Shown in pieces: positions 18,069 to 26,729 of a DNA stretch of 64,000 nucleotides. The position numbers and the translations under genes were made by a program. Under the pieces are notes generated by a model. The model was given only the letters and a program-made list of their open reading frames with translations. It did not search any database and was not told the origin of the DNA. Source of the stretch: an uncultured Desulfatitalea sp. (GTDB taxonomy: Bacteria > Desulfobacterota > Desulfobacteria > Desulfobacterales > Desulfosarcinaceae); assembly GCA_937868765.1 (NCBI GenBank), contig CALMNL010000006.1:496001-560000 (forward strand), in the 5' to 3' direction. Positions within the stretch are counted from its first letter, which is position 1. Each line of letters starts with the position of its first letter.

Positions 18069-20024
18069 TTACTTGATCGGAGAACCCGGCGGCATCGGCC
18101 GGTCCACCGTCAACACCACTGTTTGCTTCGCGGAACCATCTGAACTATCCGAACTACCCGAGCTTGCAGCAAGAAGCATGCCTTTGGATAGTACGCCCAT
18201 CAATTTGGCCGGTTTCAAATTGGCCACGACAATCACCTGTTTGCCGATCAGTTCATCCGGGGCGTAGCTTTCGGCGATTCCGGCAACCAGGGTGCGCGGT
18301 TCAGATTCCCCCAGGTCGATTTCCAGCTTCAGCAGCCGTTTGGCTTTGGGAACAGGCGTCACCCCCCGTACGGTGGCCACGCGCAGGTCGACCCGCGCGA
18401 AATCCTCTATGGTGATTTCGGGCTTCAATTCGATTCTGGGCCCTGAGGGCCCCACCGCCGTTTCTGCCGGTGCAGCAGACATGGGCATCTCCACTCTGGG
18501 GAAAAGGGTGGTGGACTTGGGCAGCTGTGTTCCGGGTGCCAGGCACTTCCAGCGCTTGACCGTTTCCATTTTGAAGAAGGGTTGGTCGGGTGCACACCCC
18601 AGGTGTTTTTGCATGGTGGCGGCGGTGTCGGGCATGACGGGATAGATCAAGCCGGAGATGACACGCAAGCCTTCCAGCAGGTTGTAGAGGACTGCCTGAA
18701 GTTGCGGCTGGCTGGATTTCGCCTTGGCCAGTTCCCAGGGGGCGGTGACGTCGATGACCTTGTTCATCTGGTTGATCAGTTCCCAAACTGCGGAGAGCGC
18801 CTTGTGAAAGGCAAATCCGGACATTTCCCGGGTGTAGATGTCGATGGCTTTGGCGACTTTTTCCGGCATCCCCAGGGAAAGCTCCGCTTCGATGGATGGG
18901 TCGCTTTCGGGCACCACTCCCTTGAAGTATTTGTGCGCCATGGTGACAACTCGGGAAAAGAGGTTGCCCAGGTCATTGGCCAGGTCTGAATTGATGCGCT
19001 GGACCAGTGCCTCTTCATTGAAGTTGGCGTCGAGGCCGAAGACCATCTCGCGCATCAGAAAGAAGCGAAAGGCATCCAGGCCATAGACGTTTTTCAGCTG
19101 CAGCGGCTCGATCACATTGCCCAGGCTCTTGGACATCTTGCTCTGGGCCACATTCCAGTAGCCGTGTACGTTCAGATGCTGATATACCGGCAGCCCAGCG
19201 GCCTTGAGCATGATGGGCCAATAGATGCCGTGGGGCTTTAGGATATCCTTGGCCACGATGTGCTGGGCCACTGGCCAGAACTTGTCAAAACGCGGATCAT
19301 CGGGATAGCCCAGCGCCGAGACGTAATTGAGCAAAGCGTCGAACCACACGTAGGTGACGTAATCCTTGTCGAAGGGCAGGGTGATGCCCCATTTGATGCG
19401 CGACTTGGGCCGTGAAATGCACAGGTCGTCCAGCGGTTCCCGCAAAAACGCCAGGACCTCATTGCGGTAGCGTTCGGGCCGGATCATGTCAGGGTGCTGG
19501 TGGATATGGTCGATCAGCCACTGCTGGTACTGCCCCATTTTGAAAAAGTAATTGGATTCCTTGATGACCTCGGGCTCGGTTTGATGGTCCGGGCACTTGC
19601 CGTCCACCAGTTCCCGATCCGTGTAGAAGCGTTCGCAGCCGAAGCAGTACTTACCTTCATATTCGCTGAAGTAAATATCACCCTGATCGTAGATGCGCTG
19701 CAGGATCATCTGCACGACATTGCCATGGGCCGGATCGGTGGTGCGGATGAAATAGTCGTTGGAGATATTCATCTGGGGCCACAACTCTCGGAAGATGGCG
19801 CTGATTTTGTCCACATAGGCCCGGGGGGTGGTGTTTTCTTTTTTGGCTGCCCGCATGATCTTGTCGCCGTGTTCGTCGGTACCGGTCAGGAAAAAGGTAT
19901 CGTCGGTGCACATCCGATGGTATCGGCTGATCACGTCGGCGCAAATGGTGGTGTAGGCATGGCCCAGATGGGGTTTGGCATTAACGTAGTAGATGGGGGT
20001 CGTTATATAGAATGGTTGTGGCAT
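18069..20024 (-). CDS. metG: Methionyl-tRNA synthetase
   Basis: 651 residues, with AGGAG 6 nt before the ATG. The class I signatures are PHLGHAYTT (HIGH region, about 18-26) and KMSKS (about 300). A CFGCERFY..GKC zinc knuckle lies at about 126-145. The C-terminus (about 545-651) is an EMAP-II/Trbp111-type tRNA-binding domain (DFARVDLRVATV..). It charges tRNA-Met in the cytoplasm. It is followed in the same direction by the PBP gene and preceded, after 43 bp, by the ricT-like gene. Confidence 0.97.
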   Translation of the reverse strand: MPQPFYITTPIYYVNAKPHLGHAYTTICADVISRYHRMCTDDTFFLTGTDEHGDKIMRAAKKENTTPRAYVDKISAIFRELWPQMNISNDYFIRTTDPAHGNVVQMILQRIYDQGDIYFSEYEGKYCFGCERFYTDRELVDGKCPDHQTEPEVIKESNYFFKMGQYQQWLIDHIHQHPDMIRPERYRNEVLAFLREPLDDLCISRPKSRIKWGITLPFDKDYVTYVWFDALLNYVSALGYPDDPRFDKFWPVAQHIVAKDILKPHGIYWPIMLKAAGLPVYQHLNVHGYWNVAQSKMSKSLGNVIEPLQLKNVYGLDAFRFFLMREMVFGLDANFNEEALVQRINSDLANDLGNLFSRVVTMAHKYFKGVVPESDPSIEAELSLGMPEKVAKAIDIYTREMSGFAFHKALSAVWELINQMNKVIDVTAPWELAKAKSSQPQLQAVLYNLLEGLRVISGLIYPVMPDTAATMQKHLGCAPDQPFFKMETVKRWKCLAPGTQLPKSTTLFPRVEMPMSAAPAETAVGPSGPRIELKPEITIEDFARVDLRVATVRGVTPVPKAKRLLKLEIDLGESEPRTLVAGIAESYAPDELIGKQVIVVANLKPAKLMGVLSKGMLLAASSGSSDSSDGSAKQTVVLTVDRPMPPGSPIK

Positions 20025-20067
20025 GATGACTCCTGGTGTTTGGAGAAATTGAAATCAAACGGATGGG

Positions 20068-21045
20068 TTACTTGATGATTTCATCCAGCCCCACCTCTAC
20101 CTCGCGGTCTTCGTCCAGGCGCAGGGCCACGCGCTGGCGCAGAAAGTTCAGGCGGACCACTTTGCCGGTATGCTCTTTGGTCTTGACGACCTTTCCCATG
20201 GCCGGAAACTGGGCGCGCAGTTCGTGGTATACTTGATTCTCGAATGTCAGGCAGCACATGAGCCGACCGCATTGACCGGAGATCTTGGTCGGATTGAGCG
20301 AGAGCCCTTGATCTTTGGCCATGCGGATAGAGACGGGATCGAATTTTTCCATGAAGCTCGAGCAGCAGAATTCACGGCCGCAGCGCCCCAGACCGCCGCA
20401 CATCTTGGCCTGGTTACGGATGCCCACCTGTCGCATTTCAATCCGTACGTGGAAATTTTTTACCAGTAATTTCACCAGTTGCCGGAAATCCACCCGGCCG
20501 TCGGCGGTAAAAAAGAAGGTCAGCCGGCTGGCGTCGAAGGTGGCTTCAACGGCGAACAGATTCATTTGCAGGCCGAGCTCTTTGATGCGCGCCACGCAAA
20601 AGGCGTGAGCCTCCTTTTCCAGTTCCTCGTTCTTTCGGCGCTGTTCGAAATCTTCCTGGGTCGCCTTGCGGAAAACCTTTTTAAGCTGCCTGCCCTGTTT
20701 GACAATGGGTTGTGCTAAGGCAATCTCCTCCGCTGGCTCGGCCGACTGTGCCGGGGGTTCAGCCGGTGCCGACGGCTCCGAACCCGATGCTGCCGCTTGC
20801 GGCAAATCGTCTTCTGCGGTCGCTGGAACGGTTTGAACCGGCACCTTGGGTGGTTCCTCGGGAACGACGGATTCCTCCGGCGTCGCTTCTTCAGCGGCCG
20901 GGGGCAGTGCGGCCACCGTTCCGAATCCCAATCCCTGCTCGGTCTCTACAATTACAGCGTCGCCCATCTGCAGGACGAAAGCCCCGCAGTCGAAATCATA
21001 AATCTTACCACCTGATTTGAATCGTATGCCTACTGTCTTTCCCAT
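20068..21045 (-). CDS. PSP1/RicT-family protein
   Basis: 325 residues from ATG 21045; an in-frame TTG at 21057 has no ribosome site. The PSP1 C-terminal domain carries the cysteine-rich segments CGGLGRCGREFCCSSF and CGRLMCCLTFE, which in Bacillus RicT (YaaT) help bind an iron-sulfur cluster in the RicAFT complex affecting RNA processing. An alanine/proline/glutamate-rich insert of about 75 residues (about 52-125) separates the N-terminal strand region from this domain, which is unusual for the family. The position next to holB and metG is the known conserved order holB-yaaT-metG in bacteria. Confidence 0.85.
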   Translation of the reverse strand: MGKTVGIRFKSGGKIYDFDCGAFVLQMGDAVIVETEQGLGFGTVAALPPAAEEATPEESVVPEEPPKVPVQTVPATAEDDLPQAAASGSEPSAPAEPPAQSAEPAEEIALAQPIVKQGRQLKKVFRKATQEDFEQRRKNEELEKEAHAFCVARIKELGLQMNLFAVEATFDASRLTFFFTADGRVDFRQLVKLLVKNFHVRIEMRQVGIRNQAKMCGGLGRCGREFCCSSFMEKFDPVSIRMAKDQGLSLNPTKISGQCGRLMCCLTFENQVYHELRAQFPAMGKVVKTKEHTGKVVRLNFLRQRVALRLDEDREVEVGLDEIIK

Positions 21046-21100
21046 AAATGCTACCAATCGCGTGGCCTGCGGTGTATCCGTTCTCTTCCAAGGGGCGTTG

Positions 21101-22150
21101 TCATGCGGCCAAAGCCGCCTTCATCCGCAAGGCCATGACGTCCAAAGTTAATCTTAAGTTACCGTTGCTCGCAATAGATTTTTGGGCTTGCGCCAACGCC
21201 TCCCATAGGCCTGATAACTGTCCTTCACTCAAATGGTCCCGGGCACTTTTCAACAACTCCGAGCGGTCTGCGTGGATCACCTGGTCCGGTCTATAGGGCC
21301 AGACGCTCAAATCCCGGATCCATCCCTTGAGCAGCTCCAAGTCGCTTTCAACCGTATCCTTGCGCTGGGCCAGGTGCGCGGCAAATGTCAAGCAGACGGT
21401 CGCGCAGCGGGCCTTGGCAAGATAGGGACGATCCAGTCCCGACGCCTGGAGCACCCAGTCGCGCCGTTGACGCCAATCGGCCTGGGCCAGGCGCAACGCC
21501 CTGGTGACGCTGCCGTCGGCCATCCGAGCCAGGGTGCGCGCCTGCCCGGCATTCAGGCCGTGTTCTGTTTCCAGCAGGCCAGCGAGCTCGTCGAGGCCGA
21601 TGGGGCTGAAGCGGATGTGGCGGCAGCGTGAGGCGATGGTCGGCAAAAGATCGGTCCGCTGCGTCGCTGTCAGAATTAAAATAGTGCTGTCCGGCGGCTC
21701 TTCCAACACTTTCAAGAGCGCGTTGCCGGCTTCGGCGTTCATCGTGTGTGCCTCGGCGATCATGACCACCCGGCGACCCATGCCGAAGGGCTTCATGGCC
21801 AACACGTTCAAGAGATCGCGTATCTGGTCGACGCGCAGAATCCCCTTGCGCGGGGTGACTTCGATGGCATCCGGATGGTGGCCCTCGGCGATTTGCCGGC
21901 AGTTGCGGCATCGGCCACATGGCCGAGAGGCGCTGTGCGCTGCATCTGTCATTGTCGCCCCCTGGGCGTTGCAGTGCAGCGCCATCGCGAAGCGCCGTGC
22001 CGTTGTGCGCTTGCCTATGCCTTCGATGCCTGTAAAGAGCAGGGCATGGGGAATGGAACCGGAAGAAAGAAAGCGTTGCAGCATGCGCAGGGGCAGGCGC
22101 TGTCCCAAGATGCCATCAAATCCCTGATGACCGGCGGTGTTATTCGGCAT
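21101..22150 (-). CDS. holB: DNA polymerase III subunit delta prime
   Basis: 349 residues from ATG 22150, preceded by AGGA; an upstream in-frame start at 22225 would add 25 basic residues without similarity. AAA+ clamp-loader features: GQ..L..FL in the first helix, the P-loop GIEGIGKRTTA, a zinc finger CGRCRNC, LLKVLEEPP, and SRCRHIRF, the SRC sensor motif. It is part of the clamp loader that places the sliding clamp on DNA. It lies 55 bp upstream of the ricT-like gene. Confidence 0.93.
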   Translation of the reverse strand: MPNNTAGHQGFDGILGQRLPLRMLQRFLSSGSIPHALLFTGIEGIGKRTTARRFAMALHCNAQGATMTDAAHSASRPCGRCRNCRQIAEGHHPDAIEVTPRKGILRVDQIRDLLNVLAMKPFGMGRRVVMIAEAHTMNAEAGNALLKVLEEPPDSTILILTATQRTDLLPTIASRCRHIRFSPIGLDELAGLLETEHGLNAGQARTLARMADGSVTRALRLAQADWRQRRDWVLQASGLDRPYLAKARCATVCLTFAAHLAQRKDTVESDLELLKGWIRDLSVWPYRPDQVIHADRSELLKSARDHLSEGQLSGLWEALAQAQKSIASNGNLRLTLDVMALRMKAALAA

Positions 22151-22236
22151 GGGACGTCCTGCCCGGGGGCTTCGACGGCCAGCAGCGGTGCGCAGCCAAC
22201 TCAACTGCCGGCTTTGGGGCGGCATTCTGCAGCCAT

Positions 22237-22512
22237 TTATGCATCGACACGATCTTTGAGCTCTTTGCCGGATTTGAAAAAGGGGAGCTTTTTAGGGCTG
22301 ATGGTTACCTTGTCACCGGTTTTGGGGTTCCGCCCCACATAGCTTTTGTAGTTTTTTACATAAAAGCTGCACAACCCCCGGATTTCCACCCGTTCGCCCC
22401 GGGCCATGGCGTCGGTCATGCTGTCGAAGAAGATCTGGACGACTCTGGCGGCTTCGGTTTTTGAGATGTCCGCCTTGTCCTTCAATGCGGAAATAAGTTC
22501 GAGTTTGTTCAT
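22237..22512 (-). CDS. HU/IHF-family DNA-binding protein
   Basis: 91 residues with a strong GGAGGGAGGG ribosome site. The family core is complete: MNKLELISALKDKADISKTEA, a RGERVEIRGLCSF hairpin, and the DNA-contacting arm GRNPKTGDKVTISPKK, ending in PFFKSGKELKDRV. The arm and C-terminus are closer to IHF-alpha/integration-host-like members than to HU, but this cannot be settled by eye. It bends DNA as a dimer. A good sigma-70 promoter lies directly upstream, so it can be transcribed separately from the NusG-like gene. Confidence 0.92.
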   Translation of the reverse strand: MNKLELISALKDKADISKTEAARVVQIFFDSMTDAMARGERVEIRGLCSFYVKNYKSYVGRNPKTGDKVTISPKKLPFFKSGKELKDRVDA

Positions 22513-22560
22513 AGGCCCTCCCTCCCCACATGGGCGTCACGTTCGACTTCAGAGCCTCTG

Positions 22561-22589
22561 CTATAAAATGGAACTGTATAAAAAGTCAA
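22561..22589 (-). promoter_or_regulatory. Sigma-70 type promoter of the HU/IHF gene
   Basis: On the minus strand TTGACT (22589-22584) is separated by 17 bp from TTATAG (22566-22561); TATAGC with an 18-bp spacer is the alternative -10. The start of transcription would be near 22553, about 40 nt before the ATG. The segment is markedly AT-rich compared with its surroundings. Confidence 0.65.
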
Positions 22590-22635
22590 GTAGTTATCCT
22601 GTTTCGGGGGCATTCTGGAAAGCCGGGAGGCTTGA

Positions 22636-23163
22636 TCAGGCCGGGATGGCGGGGGCACGTTCCACATCTTCGGCATTGATCTCCACGGCGGCGAATTGTC
22701 CCAGCGCCTCGATGAAAACGATGATCCGGTCCTGACCCTGATAACGCTCGAAGCTGCCGATGACACCGGAAAAGGGGCCGTTGACCACCATCACCCGATC
22801 GCCTTTGGTGAAAAAAGTGCCGGTGGTGATGGGCTGCTCGCTGGCCACCATGATTTGCAGGGAGGCGATGGTCTCGTCGGGAACGTTGACGGGCCCATGC
22901 TTGTCGCCGATCAGTTTGACCGCACCCACGGTCTTGACGATTTCCAGGTGATGATGGGGGTGAAGATCGCTGTGTACGAATAAGTATCCGGGGAAAAGGG
23001 GCATCCGGATCATTTTTTTGCGATCTTTGCGTCGGCTGGGAACAATTATCCTGGGAAGAAAGACTTCGATGCGCTTCTTCAGGAGCTGTTCGTGGACCAC
23101 GCTCTCGGCCCGGCTTTTGGTATGTAGCACGTACCAGGCCGGTATCATCTTATCGCCGGTCAT
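22636..23163 (-). CDS. NusG-family transcription antitermination factor (RfaH/UpxY-like paralogue)
   Basis: 175 residues. The N-terminal NGN domain starts AWYVLHTKSRAE and contains the LFPGYLFV segment. The C-terminal KOW motif is GDRVMVVNGPFSGVIGSFER (about 120-140). Housekeeping NusG normally sits between secE and rplK, so this isolated copy is probably a specialised paralogue of the RfaH/UpxY kind, which act on long envelope-polysaccharide operons. The neighbouring lptD gene fits that theme. The operon it controls is unknown; the kdn operon or the sugar genes near 39-41 kb are candidates only by inference. Confidence 0.82.
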   Translation of the reverse strand: MTGDKMIPAWYVLHTKSRAESVVHEQLLKKRIEVFLPRIIVPSRRKDRKKMIRMPLFPGYLFVHSDLHPHHHLEIVKTVGAVKLIGDKHGPVNVPDETIASLQIMVASEQPITTGTFFTKGDRVMVVNGPFSGVIGSFERYQGQDRIIVFIEALGQFAAVEINAEDVERAPAIPA

Positions 23164-23333
23164 CTCGTTTTTATCCGTTGAGCTATCTATGGCCTGCTTT
23201 AACCAGCCGCAGCCGGACTAATTTCGGGCGGTTTTTCGGGTAAGGCCAGTTTGGGCCGCTGGCGCTTAAAAGGCTTTCATAGACCCGAAATCGCGGCGCA
23301 AGTCAACTTTTTTCCAATGACCTCGTTTGGGTT

Positions 23334-25598
23334 TTACTGTCCTAGGGTGCCCAGCCCGGAGAGTTGGATCATAAAGGAGATGCTCCGATTGTGCTCTTCC
23401 TCCTCTTTGTAATCCACGTTGAAACCCCAACATTGCCCACGATAGAAGACGCCGCCGCCGGCTTCGATGAGTGTATCGGTCTCGATGTTGCGTTCGTAGT
23501 GCCCGCGCACCCCCACTGTCTGGGTCAACTGGAGCACCGCGGCGAGTTGGACGCTTTTCAAGCCCTTCACCTCCTCTTCGAGCTCTTCCTGGCGGTAGCG
23601 ATACTGGACTCTGAACAGATCCCCGCGCAGATCCCAAAGCCGCAGGGCGGCGCTATAGCCATAAAAGCGGCCGTCATAGGGTCGCCAAAGGGCATCGCTG
23701 TCCAGCCAGATGTAGCGCCCGGGGGTCAGGTCCAGTTCGGCCAACAGATCGGAAAAAGGCCTGGGATCATCATCCTTATATTTGTTGATGTCGAAGCTTT
23801 CGGATAATTTGAAGCGCATCAAAGGGTTATAGAAGTAATCGGGCCCCTTGGCCTCGGGCGGCAGGGGTTTGCGTGCCGTCAGCGTATTGGTCAGGGCAAA
23901 GGTGACAAGGTTCTGGGGTTCGATTTCATCCAATTCATCGAAATTGAACCGAGCGGTTTCTTCCTGGTCCTGCTCGGGGATATATTCATAGATGACCTCC
24001 GGTTTGATACCGTGCTTGAGGCGGTCATAGCCGGCCGTGTCCAGTTCGAAAACCCGATAGAAATCGGTGCTCGTGTCGAGCATGAGGTCATAGATCGAGC
24101 GATAGTAGTTTCGGCGGTCATCGTCCGGATCGCTGCCCCACTCATCGATATGCCAAGCGGTCTGGCGGACGCCGGCCGAGGGCTCGACAAATACCCCTTC
24201 AAAAAACCGCATGGGATAATAAGCCCGTGGATACAGATCCGCGCGCTGTCCGCGGGTGCCTTCCTCCCTGTAAAAGTTGGTGTATCGGGTGGCCAGGTCG
24301 AAATAGAAGGGAGATCCGAAAATTTTTTGCTTGGCACCATCCAGGGTGAGCTCCGGCAGGTTTTGCAGGGTATTGTCCGGCACACCGCTGCGGCGTTTGA
24401 TGACATCATCGTACCAGCGGGCGTCGGCGTTGAAAGCGTAGCGGTCCCAGAGGCGGTTGATGTTCAACTGGTTTTTGCGCACATGGTCGTTGTAATCATC
24501 GATATCGCGGCCGAAGGTGTCCAGGAAATAGCTCCGCGTCATATCGAAGCCGTTTACACCGCTCTGAAATTCTTTGAGATAGTCCTGGTCGCTGACCACA
24601 TCCAGGTCGAGCCTGGCAGTCATCCCCGCCGGAAGTTCCTGGTCGACCTTGCCGCGCACCCAATAACGGTCCTGGTTGGGGCGCAAATAGGAATCGCCGG
24701 TATATCCCCACTGCTGGCTGTTTTGTCCCTGTCCGTCATCCACCTGGCGGTCCTGGAAGCCGTCGACCATTACAGTCCCTTTGGAAAAGTCGCTGACAGC
24801 GTAGCGATACTCCCCACCCAGGCGAGTGCCGCGTTTGGACATGTAGTGGGTGAAGAAGGTGGCGTCCATGCTGTCGTTGATGGCCCAGAATGCGGGCTGG
24901 AGGTACTCGGCGCCATGGCGGTCCGAGAGGCCGAACTCCGGAGTCAGAAGACCGGACTGCCGCTGCAGTTTTACGGGGAAAGCCAGAAAGGGGGTGTAGA
25001 CCAGGGGTAATTTTTCGGCCCACAGAGCTGCATGGGTGGCGAAACCATATCCCTCGATGGTCACCTTCAGGTCCTTGCTGGTAATATGCCAGTCCGGGTC
25101 GGGGCCATCGCAACTGGTGAGCGTGGCATTCTGAACATGGTAGCTTTGGGGACCGGTCTTTTCGATCTCCCGTCCCGTGATATAGAAATGGTTTTGGGAA
25201 AGAAATACCTTGCCATCGGTGAGTCGGCCGGTTTCCTTGTCCAGATCCATCTGCAGTGTACGGCCCGTGAGCGTATCCTCGCCCGAAATCAGGCGCACAT
25301 TCCCCTCGGCCCAGGCCTCGCGGCTGGTTTGATTGAGCCGCACCATATCTGCGGTCAGGGTACGGCCTTCGCGGGTTATCGACACGTTGCCTTCGGCCTC
25401 GTACGCATCGGTCGTCGGATCGTAGCTGACCCGGTCGGCATTGATTTGCCATGCTTCCGGTGGAAGCGGCGCCGCCGGCTCCTCGGCCATCGTCGAGGAG
25501 GGGCCGGTGGCCATCATCGCAATCGAAAACAAGATCCAGACAGCAAGCGGGGAGGAAAAGGCTATTAGGCCATGCTGGGAGAACTTGCGCGCGTGCAT
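23334..25598 (-). CDS. lptD: LPS assembly outer-membrane protein LptD
   Basis: 754 residues from ATG 25598, which directly precedes a signal peptide (about 8-37); AGGAG is 13 nt upstream. A longer frame reaches 25748 but would bury that signal peptide. After cleavage comes the OstA/LptA-like beta-taco domain (INADRVSYDPTTDAYEAEGN), then the LptD C-terminal beta-barrel rich in aromatic alternating strands and ending GLGTLGQ. Two Cys separated in the chain (SCDGPD and CWGFNVD) could form a disulfide. With LptE it inserts LPS into the outer leaflet. It confirms a Gram-negative envelope. Confidence 0.93.
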   Translation of the reverse strand: MHARKFSQHGLIAFSSPLAVWILFSIAMMATGPSSTMAEEPAAPLPPEAWQINADRVSYDPTTDAYEAEGNVSITREGRTLTADMVRLNQTSREAWAEGNVRLISGEDTLTGRTLQMDLDKETGRLTDGKVFLSQNHFYITGREIEKTGPQSYHVQNATLTSCDGPDPDWHITSKDLKVTIEGYGFATHAALWAEKLPLVYTPFLAFPVKLQRQSGLLTPEFGLSDRHGAEYLQPAFWAINDSMDATFFTHYMSKRGTRLGGEYRYAVSDFSKGTVMVDGFQDRQVDDGQGQNSQQWGYTGDSYLRPNQDRYWVRGKVDQELPAGMTARLDLDVVSDQDYLKEFQSGVNGFDMTRSYFLDTFGRDIDDYNDHVRKNQLNINRLWDRYAFNADARWYDDVIKRRSGVPDNTLQNLPELTLDGAKQKIFGSPFYFDLATRYTNFYREEGTRGQRADLYPRAYYPMRFFEGVFVEPSAGVRQTAWHIDEWGSDPDDDRRNYYRSIYDLMLDTSTDFYRVFELDTAGYDRLKHGIKPEVIYEYIPEQDQEETARFNFDELDEIEPQNLVTFALTNTLTARKPLPPEAKGPDYFYNPLMRFKLSESFDINKYKDDDPRPFSDLLAELDLTPGRYIWLDSDALWRPYDGRFYGYSAALRLWDLRGDLFRVQYRYRQEELEEEVKGLKSVQLAAVLQLTQTVGVRGHYERNIETDTLIEAGGGVFYRGQCWGFNVDYKEEEEHNRSISFMIQLSGLGTLGQ

Positions 25599-25907
25599 GC
25601 CGAACGTTAAGCTCCTTGAAGATCCTTGGTGCCGGGCATGCGCGTGCCATGCCCAGGCAGATGGCGGTTGTGGCTTCAGGGTGATGTCGGATGGCACTGC
25701 CTGGCGGCGGGGCGGCGGCCGGAGCCCGCAGGCTTTCGAGAACGCCATTGGCCGAAAGGCCGGTTAATCCGCTTGCCTCCGATGAAATTTTTCACTATAG
25801 AGCTAGAAATATTGAAAAATCAATGACCATTTGGCATGGCGCCATTCTCGATGGGATCGTCCCGTGCCATAAGATCCGGATACAGTATGGCCTTATCCCA
25901 AGCATCG
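25599..25907. promoter_or_regulatory. Divergent lptD / surE spacer with a candidate lptD promoter
   Basis: 309 bp between the chosen starts of lptD and surE. On the minus strand TTGATT (25823-25818) and TATAGT (25799-25794) are separated by 18 bp, a reasonable sigma-70 promoter that would give lptD a leader of about 190 nt. On the plus strand I see no strong promoter. The lptD reading frame stays open to 25748, so the leader could alternatively contain part of a longer lptD. Confidence 0.4.
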
Positions 25908-26669
25908 ATGAAGATTCTGCTGACCAATGACGATGGAATTCATGCACCGGGACTGTGGGCATTGTACCGAGCCCTCAAATCCACACACCAGTTGATCGTG
26001 GTGGCACCCGAGCGAGAGCGTAGCGCCGTGGGCCACGGCATCACTCTGCACAAGCCCTTGCGGGCCTTCAAGGTGACCGTCAATGCCGGCGACGAGGGTT
26101 GGGCCGTCACCGGCACGCCGGCGGACTGTGTCAAATTGTCCATGGTGGAGTTGCTGGACCACCGTCCCGACCTGGTGATTTCCGGCATCAACCCGGGGGC
26201 CAATGTCGGTGTCAATCTCAATTATTCCGGCACGGTGGCGGCGGCCAAAGAGGCCGCTCTTTATGGGGTCCCCGCCCTGGCGGTTTCCGTCCAGAGCAGC
26301 GAGAACCCCCATTACGACGAAGCCGCCGCATTCGTGGCCCGCCTGGTGCCCCAGGTGCGCGATAAGGGCTTGCCGTCCGGCGTGTTTCTCAATATCAATA
26401 TTCCCAACCTGCCCATGGGGGAGGTGGCGGGCGTCAAAATCACCCGCCAGGGTTGCGATCTGTACGACGAGTATTTTGAGAAACGCCGCGACCCGCGCAA
26501 TCGGGTGTACTATTGGCAAGGCTATGAATCGCAACCCGCCTATACCCAGGACAATGCGGATGGTGCGGTATTGGCTGAAAAATATATCACCATCACGCCG
26601 GTTCGGTGTGACATGACCGATTATGGCATGATGGAGCATTTGCACGCGTGGCGTCTTAGCAAGGAGTAG
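25908..26669 (+). CDS. surE: 5'/3'-nucleotidase SurE
   Basis: 253 residues. The N-terminus MKILLTNDDG is the family's metal-binding motif (Asp8-Asp9). SGINPGANVG and YSGTVAAAKEA are the other conserved loops. SurE removes phosphate from nucleoside monophosphates and some other phosphate esters. The start is uncertain: ATG 25908 matches the family, but ATG 25887, which adds MALSQAS, has a slightly better upstream GGA. It diverges from lptD. Confidence 0.93.
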   Translation: MKILLTNDDGIHAPGLWALYRALKSTHQLIVVAPERERSAVGHGITLHKPLRAFKVTVNAGDEGWAVTGTPADCVKLSMVELLDHRPDLVISGINPGANVGVNLNYSGTVAAAKEAALYGVPALAVSVQSSENPHYDEAAAFVARLVPQVRDKGLPSGVFLNINIPNLPMGEVAGVKITRQGCDLYDEYFEKRRDPRNRVYYWQGYESQPAYTQDNADGAVLAEKYITITPVRCDMTDYGMMEHLHAWRLSKE

Positions 26670-26729
26670 GTATTCGGCACGACAAGCATTAAAGAACGAC
26701 TGCGTTATAGCGCGACTCGTGGAGACCCC

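Noticed and set aside
18536-18553. GTGCCAGGCAC inverted repeat
   Set aside because: It has no spacer like the other two palindromes and lies inside metG, so it is probably chance.
22151-22225. Longer start of holB at 22225
   Set aside because: The extra residues are basic, not family-like, and the ATG at 22150 has an AGGA ribosome site.
23230-23275. Hairpin between lptD and the NusG-like gene as a terminator
   Set aside because: The stem has a bulge and there is no T-run on the minus strand, so it is not good enough to report.
25599-25748. Longer start of lptD at 25748
   Set aside because: It would place 50 Arg/Pro/His-rich residues before a normal signal peptide. Kept only as a note because the candidate promoter lies just upstream of it.
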